Source: Streptomyces sp. HD (GTDB taxonomy: Bacteria; Actinomycetota; Actinomycetes; Streptomycetales; Streptomycetaceae). Taken from it: a stretch of 64,000 nt of DNA. The position numbers and the translations under genes were made by a program. Under the pieces are notes generated by a model. That model worked only from the letters and a program-made list of their open reading frames with translations. It did not search any database and was not told where the DNA came from. The DNA is taken from positions 1 through 64,000 of the forward strand of contig NZ_JAQMYP010000033.1 in assembly GCF_028369295.1 (NCBI RefSeq), written 5' to 3'. This document shows, in pieces, positions 32,121-40,332 of this stretch (position 1 is its first letter; each line of letters starts with the position of its first letter).

Positions 32121-32875
32121 GCGGCCACCCCCAGGTACGCCTCGACAACCGCCGGGTCGCGCTGGATCTGCTCCGGCGAGCCCTCGGCGATCTTGCGGCC
32201 GAAGTCGAGGCAGATCACCTTGTCGCACAGGCCCATCACGAATCCCATGTGGTGTTCGACCACCACGAGGGTGAGGTCGAAGTCCTGGTGCACCGAACGG
32301 ACGAGATCCGCGAATTGGCCGACCTCGCCGTGGCTGAGCCCGTTGACGGGTTCGTCGAGCAACAGCAGCCGGGGCCGTACGGCGAGCGCCCGGGCGAGTT
32401 CGACGCGTTTGAGCGTGCCGAACGGCAGCCCGGAGGCGGGGTGGTCGGCGACGTCCGCCAGACCGAGCCGCCGTAGCAAGTCGTCCGCCTGATCACGTAG
32501 TTCCCTCTCCTCCCGCCGGACGCGGGGCAGCCGGAGCGCCGCGGCGAGGTGTCCGGTGCGCCCCCGGCTGTGGGCGCCGACCATGACGTTCTCCAGGACC
32601 GTGAGCTGCGGGAACAGGCCCAGGTTCTGGAAGGAGCGGGCGATGCCGCGCGCCGCCACGGCGTGCGGCGGGAGGGCCAGTAGGTCCTCGTCCTGGAACC
32701 GCACCTCTCCCCCGTCGGGAGTGCAGCGCCTGGTGAGGCAGTTGAACAAGGTGGTCTTGCCGGCTCCGTTCGGCCCGATGAGCCCTACGGCGGTGCCCGG
32801 CTCGACGGTGAACGCGACACCGTCCAAGGCCGTGATCCCGCCGAAGCGCACGCTGATACCGTCGACCACGAGCAT
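32117..32875 (-). CDS. ABC transporter ATP-binding protein, LivG type
   Basis: A 252-residue ATPase that heads the operon. It has Walker A GPNGAGKT, IARSFQNLGLFPQLTVLEN, the LivG-type signature LPFGTLKRVELARAL, Walker B LLLLDEPVNGLS and H-loop VVEHHMGFV. The ATG at 32875 has GAAGGGG upstream. All five transporter genes overlap or nearly touch, so they form a single transcript reading away from the PucR regulator at 33064. Confidence 0.93.
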   Translation of the reverse strand: MLVVDGISVRFGGITALDGVAFTVEPGTAVGLIGPNGAGKTTLFNCLTRRCTPDGGEVRFQDEDLLALPPHAVAARGIARSFQNLGLFPQLTVLENVMVGAHSRGRTGHLAAALRLPRVRREERELRDQADDLLRRLGLADVADHPASGLPFGTLKRVELARALAVRPRLLLLDEPVNGLSHGEVGQFADLVRSVHQDFDLTLVVVEHHMGFVMGLCDKVICLDFGRKIAEGSPEQIQRDPAVVEAYLGVAA

Positions 32876-33063
32876 GGGTGACGCCCCTTCCGACGTGCTG
32901 GGGGGTGGGAGAGCGTCACAGTAGGTGGGGGCCTTCCGGGCGCACATTGGGTGTGAGCACCCAACTTCCCGGTCGCCGGACTGTGCGCCGCGCACAGGTG
33001 CCGGGAGATGTCTCACGCCGAGACTGTTGACGGAGCACGAAGCGGACGGCGACGATCGGCTCC

Positions 33064-34359
33064 ATGCCTCGCGGTCCTGTCCTGGGCACTCCCCGACTCT
33101 CCGAACCGCTCCGCCGGGAGCGGGGGCGGATCCTGCACGCCGTCCACGACCGGGTCGAGGAGGTGGCGGAGACCGCCGTCGAGGTGATGCGCGCGGAGAT
33201 CCCGTCGTACGCGCTGCAGGACGAGCGGTTCTTCGAGGACGTACGTGGGCAGGTGCTTGAGCACTACCGGATGCAGTTGGCGGCGCTGGCCGGCGACCGG
33301 GACATCGCTCCCGAGGACCTGGTGTTCAGCCGCGGGGCGGCGATGCGCCGGGCACGCGCGGGGTTCGCCCTGGAGGACTGGATCAGTGCCTTCCGGGTCG
33401 GGCGGCAAGTGCTGTGGGACGCGCTGCTGCACTGTGCGGGCACGTCCGCCGAGGCTCAGCAGGCCGCGCTGTCCCTGGTCACACCTCTGATGCGATACGT
33501 CGACTACGCCAGCACCCACGCCGCGCAGGCCTACGTCGAGTACCAGCAGCACGTGGTGGCGGACGCGGACCGGGAGCGCCGGGACCTCCTGGACCAGCTC
33601 CTGGCAGGCATGGCACCGGCGCGGGGGCCGCTGTTCGCCGCGGCACAGGCGTACGGCATCGGACCGCGCTCGCCGATGATGGCGGTCGTGGCGGTGTGCG
33701 TGGACGACACCCAGACCGGGGATCTCATCTCGGCCGAGAACGGGTACGCCACCAGCGCGTCGATCACCCTCGCCGGGCCCTGGGCCGGCCGGACCCTGGT
33801 CGTCGTGCGCCACGGCGAGGTGGTGGCCGTCCCCGTGGTCCGCGCCGGCATGAACGCGGACGACGTCTGCGCCCACTTCGAGGCCGTGCAGCGGCGGCTC
33901 GCGCGGGAGGGAACCCTGCTCTCCATGGGCATCAGCACCGTCGCACAGGGCGCGTCCGAACTGCCGCGCGCCTACGAGGAGGCGCGGGCCGCCCTCGACC
34001 TGGTGCCGAGCGGGGGCGGGGTGGCGGCGCTGCCGCGGCTGTCCCCCTTCGACTACCTGGCGCTGCGTGCCGACGACCTCGCACGCCAACTGGTCGATCC
34101 CCGTGTGCGTGCTCTCCTGGAGGAGGACCGCAGACGCGGTGACACGCTCGCCGCCACCGTACGGGCCTTCGCGGAGGCGGATCTCAATCTGCGGCTGGCC
34201 GCCGACCGGCTGCGGATCCATCACAACACGGCGCACTACCGGTTGCGCCGGATCGAGGAACGCACCGGCCGCAATCCGCGCCGGATCGCCGACCTTCTGG
34301 AACTGCTGGTCGCCCTCGCCATCCGCGACGGGGACGCGGAGAGTGAGGATTGCTCGTGA
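33064..34359 (+). CDS. PucR-family helix-turn-helix regulator
   Basis: A 431-residue regulator. The N-terminal RsbR/PucR-like helical region (about 20-180) has FALEDWISAFRVGRQVLWDAL. The middle is a degenerate cyclase-like domain. The C-terminal PucR HTH reads DLNLRLAADRLRIHHNTAHY followed by RLRRIEERTGRNP. It is divergent from the liv-type operon, which it most likely controls in response to the imported compound. It overlaps the following TetR gene by GTGA. Confidence 0.9.
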   Translation: MPRGPVLGTPRLSEPLRRERGRILHAVHDRVEEVAETAVEVMRAEIPSYALQDERFFEDVRGQVLEHYRMQLAALAGDRDIAPEDLVFSRGAAMRRARAGFALEDWISAFRVGRQVLWDALLHCAGTSAEAQQAALSLVTPLMRYVDYASTHAAQAYVEYQQHVVADADRERRDLLDQLLAGMAPARGPLFAAAQAYGIGPRSPMMAVVAVCVDDTQTGDLISAENGYATSASITLAGPWAGRTLVVVRHGEVVAVPVVRAGMNADDVCAHFEAVQRRLAREGTLLSMGISTVAQGASELPRAYEEARAALDLVPSGGGVAALPRLSPFDYLALRADDLARQLVDPRVRALLEEDRRRGDTLAATVRAFAEADLNLRLAADRLRIHHNTAHYRLRRIEERTGRNPRRIADLLELLVALAIRDGDAESEDCS

Positions 34360-35021
34360 GCGGGATGGTGGAATCCGCCGGGACCGGGGCGGCACGTCAA
34401 CTCCCGGATGGGCAGCGGGACATGGGCCTGCCGGTGAAGCACGCCGGGCAGGACCGGACGGTCCGGCGCGTACTGCTGGACGCCGCGTTGGAGGTGTTCG
34501 CCGAGCGGGGTTACACCGACACCGGCCTCACCGAGATCGCGGCACGCTCAGGCGTCCCGGCAGGCACCCTCTTCCAGCACTACGGCGGAAAGCGAGGGCT
34601 CTACCTCGCCCTGTGGGAGGAGTTCCGGGAGGAACAGGAGCACCGGACCGCGGCCACACTGGCCGCGCAGCGCGGCCACGGCGTGGACGACCCCATCGCC
34701 CTCTTCGTGGCGGGAGCCAGGGCGTATCTGGAGGGCGCCTGGGCCAGCCGACGGCTCGCCAGGCTCCTCGCGGGGGACGACGGCCCGGCGGGCTTCGAGG
34801 CGCTGCGCCGCCAGTGGGACCGCGCATGGGTACGGCGCAACGCCCGGCTACTGGAGGTGGACGAGCGCCGCCGCGCCGGCCGGGTCCGGGTGAGCGTGCT
34901 GACGACCGTCATCGGCGGGGCGGCACGCGAGCTGGGCGACTGCGAGGACGAGACGGAGGCCGGTGAGATCGTGGCCGAAGTGTGCGGCATCCTGATCTAT
35001 CTGTCGGCGCCGCCCGGCTGA
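34356..35021 (+). CDS. TetR-family regulator
   Basis: A repressor of about 221 residues. The HTH spans about 35-80 (LTEIAARSGVPAGTLFQHYG) and follows the first helix VLLDAALEVFAERGYTDTG; an all-helical ligand-binding domain follows. The GTG at 34356 overlaps the PucR stop and has GAGG upstream; TTG 34350 is an alternative. Co-transcription with the PucR regulator ties it to control of the transporter or the catabolic genes that follow. Confidence 0.88.
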   Translation: MSGMVESAGTGAARQLPDGQRDMGLPVKHAGQDRTVRRVLLDAALEVFAERGYTDTGLTEIAARSGVPAGTLFQHYGGKRGLYLALWEEFREEQEHRTAATLAAQRGHGVDDPIALFVAGARAYLEGAWASRRLARLLAGDDGPAGFEALRRQWDRAWVRRNARLLEVDERRRAGRVRVSVLTTVIGGAARELGDCEDETEAGEIVAEVCGILIYLSAPPG

Positions 35022-35050
35022 AATGCCCGACACAGGCCCGGGGGCACCGT

Positions 35051-35067
35051 GCCGGGCACTGCCCGGC
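35051..35067. terminator. short hairpin between convergent TetR and SDR genes
   Basis: GCCGGGC-ACT-GCCCGGC forms a perfect 7-bp stem with a 3-nt loop between the converging genes. Confidence 0.55.
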
Positions 35068-35090
35068 GCCGAATCCGACGATGTCCGGCT

Positions 35091-35873
35091 CTAGAAACCG
35101 ATTCCGACACCTTGCCTGAACGGGAGGGCGTCGCCGAGCAACTGCCCGCCGTCGATCACCATCGTCTCGCCGGTGATCCAGCTCGCGGCGTCGGAGACGA
35201 GGAAGGCGACCGCCGAGGCGATGTCAGTGGGCTCCCCTATGCGCCCGAGTGCCGTCGAGGCGGACACCGTCTGCTCGTGTTCCTTCCACAGAGCCTCGGC
35301 CAGTTTCGTGCGCACCACACCCGGCGCCACCGCGTTGACGCGGACTTTCGGCGAGAGTTCCAGGGCCAGTTGCTTCGTCAGGTGGATCAGTGCGGCCTTG
35401 GACGCGTTGTACAACCCGATGTTCGCCTCGAAGGCCATGCCGCCGACCGACGCCGTGTTGACGACCGCGCCGCCGTGCTCGCCCATCCAGGCCCGGGTGG
35501 CCAGCCCCGTCCACAGGACAGGAGCCCACAGATTGACGTCGAAGGTCTTGGCGAACCGGCCGTGGTCCTGGTCGATGACCGGGCCGAAGGCCGGGTTGGT
35601 CCCCGCGTTGTTGACGAGGATGTCCAGGCTTCCGAAGCGCTCCAGCGTCAGATCCACACAGCGCTGTGCCGCCTCTTCGTCGACCGCGTGCGCACCGACG
35701 CCGACCGCGGCGCCGCCGACCTGGGCCGCGGCGGCATCCGCCGCCTCCTGGGAGCGGGAGGTGAGGACGACGTTCGCGCCGGCGGCGACGAGGGCTTGAG
35801 CGATCGCCAGCCCGATACCGCGCGAGGCACCGGTGACGACGGCGGTGCGGCCGGTGAGATCGAGTCCTGCCAT
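35091..35873 (-). CDS. short-chain dehydrogenase/reductase
   Basis: A canonical 260-residue SDR: TGASRGIGLA, VNNAGTNPAFG, NTASVGG, YNASK as catalytic YxxxK, and SWITGETMVIDGG near the end. It is the last gene of the SDR - enoyl-CoA hydratase - acyl-CoA dehydrogenase - SDR operon; its ATG is one base after the acyl-CoA dehydrogenase stop. A 3-hydroxyacyl-CoA dehydrogenase role would fit a beta-oxidation cycle, but this is inference from context. Confidence 0.9.
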   Translation of the reverse strand: MAGLDLTGRTAVVTGASRGIGLAIAQALVAAGANVVLTSRSQEAADAAAAQVGGAAVGVGAHAVDEEAAQRCVDLTLERFGSLDILVNNAGTNPAFGPVIDQDHGRFAKTFDVNLWAPVLWTGLATRAWMGEHGGAVVNTASVGGMAFEANIGLYNASKAALIHLTKQLALELSPKVRVNAVAPGVVRTKLAEALWKEHEQTVSASTALGRIGEPTDIASAVAFLVSDAASWITGETMVIDGGQLLGDALPFRQGVGIGF

Positions 35874-35874
35874 C

Positions 35875-37104
35875 TCAGTTCACCGCCGTCGTGGCCGTGT
35901 CGCGGTACTGCCGCAGTTCCTGCCGGGCGATGGCGCGCTTGTGGACCTCGTCGGGACCGTCCGCCAGCCGCAGCGTCCGCAGCCCCGCGTACATCATCGC
36001 CAGCGGGTAGTCCTCGGTCACTCCCGCTGCCCCGTACACCTGGATCGCACGGTCGACGATCTTCAGGGCGATGTTCGGGGCGGCCACCTTGATGGCCGCG
36101 ATCTCGGTGCGCGCTTCCTTGTTCCCGACCGTGTCCATCAGGTGGGCGGCCTTGAGCGTGAGCAGGCGGATCATCTCGATGTCGATGCGCGCTTCCGCGA
36201 TCCAGTCCTGGATGTTGGAGCGTTCGGCCACCGGACTGCCGAAGGTCACCCGGGACTGCGCGCGCCGGCACATCAGCTCCAGCGCCCGCTCGGCCGCCCC
36301 GATGGCCCGCATGCAGTGGTGGATACGACCGGGCCCGAGCCGGGCCTGGCTGATCGCGAAGCCCTCGCCCTCGCCCTTGAGGAGGTCCTTGGCCGGCACC
36401 CGTACGTCGGCGAAGTCGATCTCGGCGTGTCCTTCGCGGTCCTGGTAGCCGAACACCGGCAGGCCGCGCATCACCGTGACCCCGGGGGCGTCGATCGGGA
36501 CGACCATCATCGACTGCTGCCGGTGCACAGCCGTAGTGGGGTCCGTCTTCCCCATGACGATGAGGACCTTGCAGTTGCGGTGCAGGGCATTGGACGCGAA
36601 CCACTTGCGGCCGTTGAGCACGTACTCGTCGCCGTCGCGCTCCATCCGCAACTCGATGTTGGTGGCGTCGGAACTGGCGACCCGCGGCTCGGTCATCGCG
36701 AAGGCCGAGGCCATCGTCCCGTCGAGCAGAGGCTTGAGGTACTTCTCCTTGTGCTCGTCGCTGCCGAACAGCGTGAGCACCTCCATATTGCCGGTGTCGG
36801 GAGCGTTGCAGTTGCATGCTTCGGAGGCGATGTGACTGCGCCCCATGATCTCCGCCAGCGGCGCGTACTCAAGGTTGGTCAGCCCCGGCCCCCACTCCGG
36901 ATGCGGGTGGAAGAGGTTCCACAGTCCGCGGCTTCGCGCCTCCGTCTTGAGTTCCTCGATGATCGGCGGCTGGAAGTGCGGGTCACCGGAGGCGGCCATC
37001 TGCTCGTGGTACACCGACTCGGCGGGGTAGATGTGCGAGTCCATGAACTCCAGCAGATCCGCCTGGTACTTCTTGGCACGGTCCGATGTCTCAAACAGGG
37101 ACAT
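35875..37104 (-). CDS. acyl-CoA dehydrogenase (ACAD10/11-like subgroup)
   Basis: A 409-residue flavin acyl-CoA dehydrogenase. It has SAFAMTEPRVASSDATNIEL (FAD and substrate binding), GRKWFASNALHRNC, FGSPVAERSNIQDWIAEARI, and the C-terminal VYGAAGVTEDYPLAMMYAGL followed by LRLADGPDEVH. The sequence is closer to the ACAD10/11 type, often used on branched or hydroxylated acyl chains, than to short-chain enzymes. ATG 37104 has AGGAG five bases upstream and overlaps the enoyl-CoA hydratase 3' end by 14 bases. A HAD phosphatase of the kind fused to ACAD10 is encoded separately at 39706. Confidence 0.92.
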   Translation of the reverse strand: MSLFETSDRAKKYQADLLEFMDSHIYPAESVYHEQMAASGDPHFQPPIIEELKTEARSRGLWNLFHPHPEWGPGLTNLEYAPLAEIMGRSHIASEACNCNAPDTGNMEVLTLFGSDEHKEKYLKPLLDGTMASAFAMTEPRVASSDATNIELRMERDGDEYVLNGRKWFASNALHRNCKVLIVMGKTDPTTAVHRQQSMMVVPIDAPGVTVMRGLPVFGYQDREGHAEIDFADVRVPAKDLLKGEGEGFAISQARLGPGRIHHCMRAIGAAERALELMCRRAQSRVTFGSPVAERSNIQDWIAEARIDIEMIRLLTLKAAHLMDTVGNKEARTEIAAIKVAAPNIALKIVDRAIQVYGAAGVTEDYPLAMMYAGLRTLRLADGPDEVHKRAIARQELRQYRDTATTAVN

Positions 37105-37915
37105 TTGTACTCCTGACAGGAGGTAGGGAAGGAAAATTGGGCGGGCGCTTTTCGAGGTGGCTGGCCACGCCTTCGACGACGTCAGCGCCTCGGAAGGCCT
37201 GGAGCATGAGGCTCTCCGCCCGGGTCACGGAGTCGGCGTAGGTGCCGTCCGCGTCGGTGCGCAGTTGGCTCTTGATGGTGGCCATGGACCCCGGGGAGCA
37301 GCGCGTCGCCAGATCGGCGGCGTACGCGACAGCGGCGTCGACCACGCTGCCGGTGGGGACCAGGTGGTCGAGGAGTCCGATCCGCAGTGCCTCCTCGGCG
37401 TCCACCATGCGACTCGACAGCAGCAGGTCCGCGGCCCGGCTCCGCCCCACCAGTCGGGGCAACAGCCAGGACATCCCGTACTCGGCGATGAGCCCGCGTT
37501 GCGCGAAGGCCGTGATGAACCGGGCCGAGGGCGAGCCGAAGCGGATGTCGCAGTAGAGCGCCTCCACCATGCCCAGGCCCGCGGCCACCCCGTTGACCGC
37601 GCCGATCAGCGGTTTGCGCAGGGTCAGCGGCACGTCGCGCGGACGACGCCGGGCCCGGTCCGCCGCGGAGGCCTCGTCGATCTCACCGACCGCCTGCAGC
37701 TGTTGCAGGTCGGCGCCGGCGCAGAAGCCACGCCCCGCACCGGTGACCACGACGGCGCGTACGTCCGGGTCGTCCTCGGCGGAGTCGAGGAGCGCGAAGT
37801 AGCGGTCTTCGAGCTCATCGGTCCAGGCGTTCAGCTTGGCGGGCCGGTTGAACGTGAGCACCAGTACAGCCCCGCGGTGTTCGGCGAGGACGAGTTCGCC
37901 CGGCTCGACGGTCAT
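37091..37915 (-). CDS. enoyl-CoA hydratase/isomerase family protein
   Basis: A 274-residue crotonase. It has RPAKLNAWT, oxyanion-hole segments GAGRGFCAGADL and AVNGVAAGLGM, and the region AFAQRGLIAEYGMSWLLPRL with one candidate catalytic Glu. ATG 37915 overlaps the SDR stop (ATGA); the longer open frame upstream is not coding. It would hydrate the enoyl-CoA made by the neighbouring acyl-CoA dehydrogenase. Confidence 0.91.
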   Translation of the reverse strand: MTVEPGELVLAEHRGAVLVLTFNRPAKLNAWTDELEDRYFALLDSAEDDPDVRAVVVTGAGRGFCAGADLQQLQAVGEIDEASAADRARRRPRDVPLTLRKPLIGAVNGVAAGLGMVEALYCDIRFGSPSARFITAFAQRGLIAEYGMSWLLPRLVGRSRAADLLLSSRMVDAEEALRIGLLDHLVPTGSVVDAAVAYAADLATRCSPGSMATIKSQLRTDADGTYADSVTRAESLMLQAFRGADVVEGVASHLEKRPPNFPSLPPVRSTNVPV

Positions 37916-38730
37916 TGCTGCTCCAGCAGGGAGCCCTGGTAGCGGCGCATCCCGCGCAGCCACCGGTCGTAGTCCGCGCCCTTGTGCCGGTACATGTCCA
38001 GCACCTCTTCGTGCGGCAGGATCAGGAAGCGCTCGTCCGCGATCGCGGCGATGACGGCGTCGGCGACCTCGGCCGGCTCCAGGACGTCGCCCGCGCCTGT
38101 GACAGCCTGCGTGGCCGCTCGCCCCATCGCGTCCCCGGAGTCCTTCCCGGCGGACAGCATCGGGGTGTTCACCCCCATCGGGCACAGACAGCTGACGCGG
38201 ACCCCGCGATCGCCGTACGTGACACTCAGCCATTCGGCGAAGCCGACGGCGGCGTGCTTGGTGACGGCGTACGTGGCGGAGCCGATCTGCGTGAGCAGCC
38301 CGGCGGCGGAGGCGGTGCTGACGAAGTAGCCCTCGCCGCGTTTGAGCCACCGCGGCAGCAGCAGTCTTGCCGCACGGATGTGGGCGCGCAGGTTGACGTC
38401 GATCGAGAGGTCCCAGTCCCGCTCACTCGCGTCGAGGCCGGGCGCGCCCGCGATGCCCGCGTTGGCGAAGTAGAGGTCGACCGGACCGAAGGTGCTCTCC
38501 GCCAGGGCGATCAGCTGCTGGATCTGGGCGGTCTCCGACACGTCCAGGCCGGCGCTGACGGTGCTTCCCGGATGGTCGGAGTTGACCCTCTCCGACACTG
38601 CCCGCGTGCTGTCCGCGTCGAGGTCCGCGACGACGACCCGGGCGCCCTCGCGAGCGAGCCGCGCGACCAGCGCACTGCCGATACCGCCGCCGCCACCGGT
38701 GACGATGGCGACTCTCTGTGCAACGTTCAT
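37912..38730 (-). CDS. short-chain dehydrogenase/reductase, first gene of the beta-oxidation-like operon
   Basis: A 272-residue SDR: TGGGGGIGSAL, FANAGIAGAPG (variant NNAG), STASAAGL, YAVTK (YxxxK). ATG 38730 has GGAGAGGG upstream; the frame's extension to 38838 runs through the promoter and is not coding. The promoter at 38771-38799 carries the TetR palindrome shared with the thiolase operon. Confidence 0.9.
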   Translation of the reverse strand: MNVAQRVAIVTGGGGGIGSALVARLAREGARVVVADLDADSTRAVSERVNSDHPGSTVSAGLDVSETAQIQQLIALAESTFGPVDLYFANAGIAGAPGLDASERDWDLSIDVNLRAHIRAARLLLPRWLKRGEGYFVSTASAAGLLTQIGSATYAVTKHAAVGFAEWLSVTYGDRGVRVSCLCPMGVNTPMLSAGKDSGDAMGRAATQAVTGAGDVLEPAEVADAVIAAIADERFLILPHEEVLDMYRHKGADYDRWLRGMRRYQGSLLEQQ

Positions 38731-38770
38731 GGCGGACCCTCTCCGTCGAAGGCGTGCAATGCCTGGCATC

Positions 38771-38799
38771 TGTATAGTTGAATCCGACGTCATGTTCAA
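38771..38799 (-). promoter_or_regulatory. promoter/operator of the SDR-ECH-ACAD-SDR operon
   Basis: On the minus strand this reads TTGAAC, 17 bases, TATACA: a near-consensus sigma-70-type promoter. A palindrome (TTGAA at 38778, TTCAA ending 38799, GACGTC at its centre) fills the spacer and covers the -35. A bound TetR dimer would block polymerase directly. The same arrangement is found at 41670-41698. Confidence 0.8.
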
Positions 38800-38873
38800 G
38801 AGTTGCCCGCACGGCCCCACACGCAGAAAGCCGCCCAACCCCCAGGGGAGTGAGCGGCTATGAGGCAGGCGGA

Positions 38874-39575
38874 TCAGCGGTGGCCGGGAAACCGCAGGGC
38901 GTTCGCCCAGAGCCGGGTGACCGTGGACACGAGCTCCTCGAAGTCCGCCGCCGCGGCTTCGTCCTGCCCTTCTTGCCCTTCAGTGAGCACGAAGGCGTTG
39001 TGGGCCATGACGCTGACCATCCCCGACAGCGCACGGGACGCCAACATCGGATCGACCTCTCGGTCCGCGACGTCCCGCGCCTGCAGTTCGGCGATGCCGC
39101 GGGCATTCCGGCGGATGAACGCGTCCCCGCGCCGCCTTCGGAACTCGCGGAACTCCGGCTCCACTTGCGCGACCTGCTCAAGCAGTGCCATCAGTTTCGC
39201 GTTCCGCCGGTACGCCGCGAGATAGGCGCGATTGCTCGCCTCCAGTACCGCATAGGGATCGTCGGTACCCTGCACCCGCCCCATGCCGGGGTGCATCATG
39301 TCCTCCTGCGCCTCCAGGAGGACGGCGGCAAGCACCTCTTCCTTGTTGGCGAAGTATGTGTAGAAGGATCCCGCCGCGCATCGAGCCTCTTTGGTGATGT
39401 CGGTCAGGCGGGTGTCGAGGTAGCCGTCCCGCTCGAACACCTTCCGCGCAGCCTTCACCAAGGCGGCCCGTGTCCGCGCCCCGCGCTGCGTCGTCGGCGG
39501 CTCGCGAAGTTGCGAGAAGGGCGCCACGGGCGGCGCACTCTCGCTGTCGATCTCCTCGGGCGCAGTTGTGTCCAT
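38874..39575 (-). CDS. TetR-family regulator, likely repressor of the flanking acyl-CoA operons
   Basis: A TetR-family protein of about 233 residues. After a hydrophilic leader, the first helix is LVKAARKVFERDGYLDTRLT, with HTH DITKEARCAAGSFYTYFANK at about 60-80; an all-helical ligand domain follows. The frame is open to 39620. The promoter-like element at 39583-39611 predicts a transcript starting near 39575-39580, so I place the start at ATG 39575 with little or no leader. It sits between the two operons whose promoters carry the same operator, which makes acyl-CoA or its precursor a likely inducer. Confidence 0.82.
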   Translation of the reverse strand: MDTTAPEEIDSESAPPVAPFSQLREPPTTQRGARTRAALVKAARKVFERDGYLDTRLTDITKEARCAAGSFYTYFANKEEVLAAVLLEAQEDMMHPGMGRVQGTDDPYAVLEASNRAYLAAYRRNAKLMALLEQVAQVEPEFREFRRRRGDAFIRRNARGIAELQARDVADREVDPMLASRALSGMVSVMAHNAFVLTEGQEGQDEAAAADFEELVSTVTRLWANALRFPGHR

Positions 39576-39582
39576 CCTCGGG

Positions 39583-39611
39583 ACTTTACTTGAATCCGAC
39601 GCCATAGTCAT
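39583..39611 (-). promoter_or_regulatory. promoter/operator of the TetR gene
   Basis: The minus strand carries -10 TAAAGT, a 17-base spacer sharing CGGATTCAA with the two operon promoters, and a weak -35 (ATGACT). The right palindrome arm is degraded relative to the other sites, so autoregulation may be weaker. Confidence 0.6.
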
Positions 39612-39705
39612 AAGCCTCAAGGGGCGGGCGGGATCGATCGGTGTTCTGCGAAGACGCTGATCACGGGCGGCGCCTTCCGGGTGCCGCCCGTGATCGACCT
39701 GTCGG

Positions 39706-40332
39706 TCAAGTAGTGATACGGAAGCCTTCCGCGAGTTGGCGACGGGTGTCGGCGGCGCTGGTGTGCAGTACGCCGCCGATTCCGAGCCGTGCCGCTCCGT
39801 CGAGGTTCTGCTGCAGATCGTCGATCATGACCGCCTCCTCGGGGGCGATGCCGAGGCGTTCACATGCGATCGCGTAGATCCGTCGGGAGGGCTTGCGGAT
39901 CCCGACCTCGGAGGAGATGACGACGACATCGGCGACAGCGGCGAGATCGATGCCGTCGTAGGTCCCGGTGCCGAACGAATTGGACACCAGCGCGACGGGA
40001 CGACCGGCGGCTCGAAGATCACCGAGCAGCGTGAGCATGTCCTGGTCGATCGACATGCCCGCCTGCATCCGGGCCGTGAGCCCCTCGGCCGACACGTCGG
40101 CACCGTGGACGCGGAGACGTTCGGCGAACCCTCGCTCGAAGCTTTCCGCGTCGATGCGGCCGCACTCGTGGTCGACCAGGAGGGTGCGTGACGGCTGGTC
40201 CCGGCTGAGAAGGTCCAACGGCAGGCGCGGGTCGCCGCCGAGGGAGGCACCGAAGTCGGTGAAAGCCCGCAGCACACTGGAGGTGATGACCCCTCCGAAG
40301 TCCACCAGGACCGCGGTTCGGCCCCTTGCCAT
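39706..40332 (-). CDS. HAD-superfamily hydrolase
   Basis: A 208-residue haloacid-dehalogenase-type hydrolase. Motif I reads VDFGGVITSS (DxGGV, with Asp as nucleophile), motif II ALVSNSFG, motif III RKPSRRIY and motif IV IDDLQQNL. It resembles the HAD domain fused to acyl-CoA dehydrogenase in ACAD10/11, which removes a phosphate from a 4-phosphoacyl-CoA. ATG 40332 overlaps the thiolase stop (TGATG). In this setting it may help metabolise hydroxylated acyl chains; that is inference. Confidence 0.85.
   Translation of the reverse strand: MARGRTAVLVDFGGVITSSVLRAFTDFGASLGGDPRLPLDLLSRDQPSRTLLVDHECGRIDAESFERGFAERLRVHGADVSAEGLTARMQAGMSIDQDMLTLLGDLRAAGRPVALVSNSFGTGTYDGIDLAAVADVVVISSEVGIRKPSRRIYAIACERLGIAPEEAVMIDDLQQNLDGAARLGIGGVLHTSAADTRRQLAEGFRITT

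Noticed and set aside
39576..39620. TTG 39620 or ATG 39611/39605 as starts for the TetR gene
   Set aside because: These would place the conserved promoter/operator element inside the coding sequence; ATG 39575 lies just after the predicted -10.
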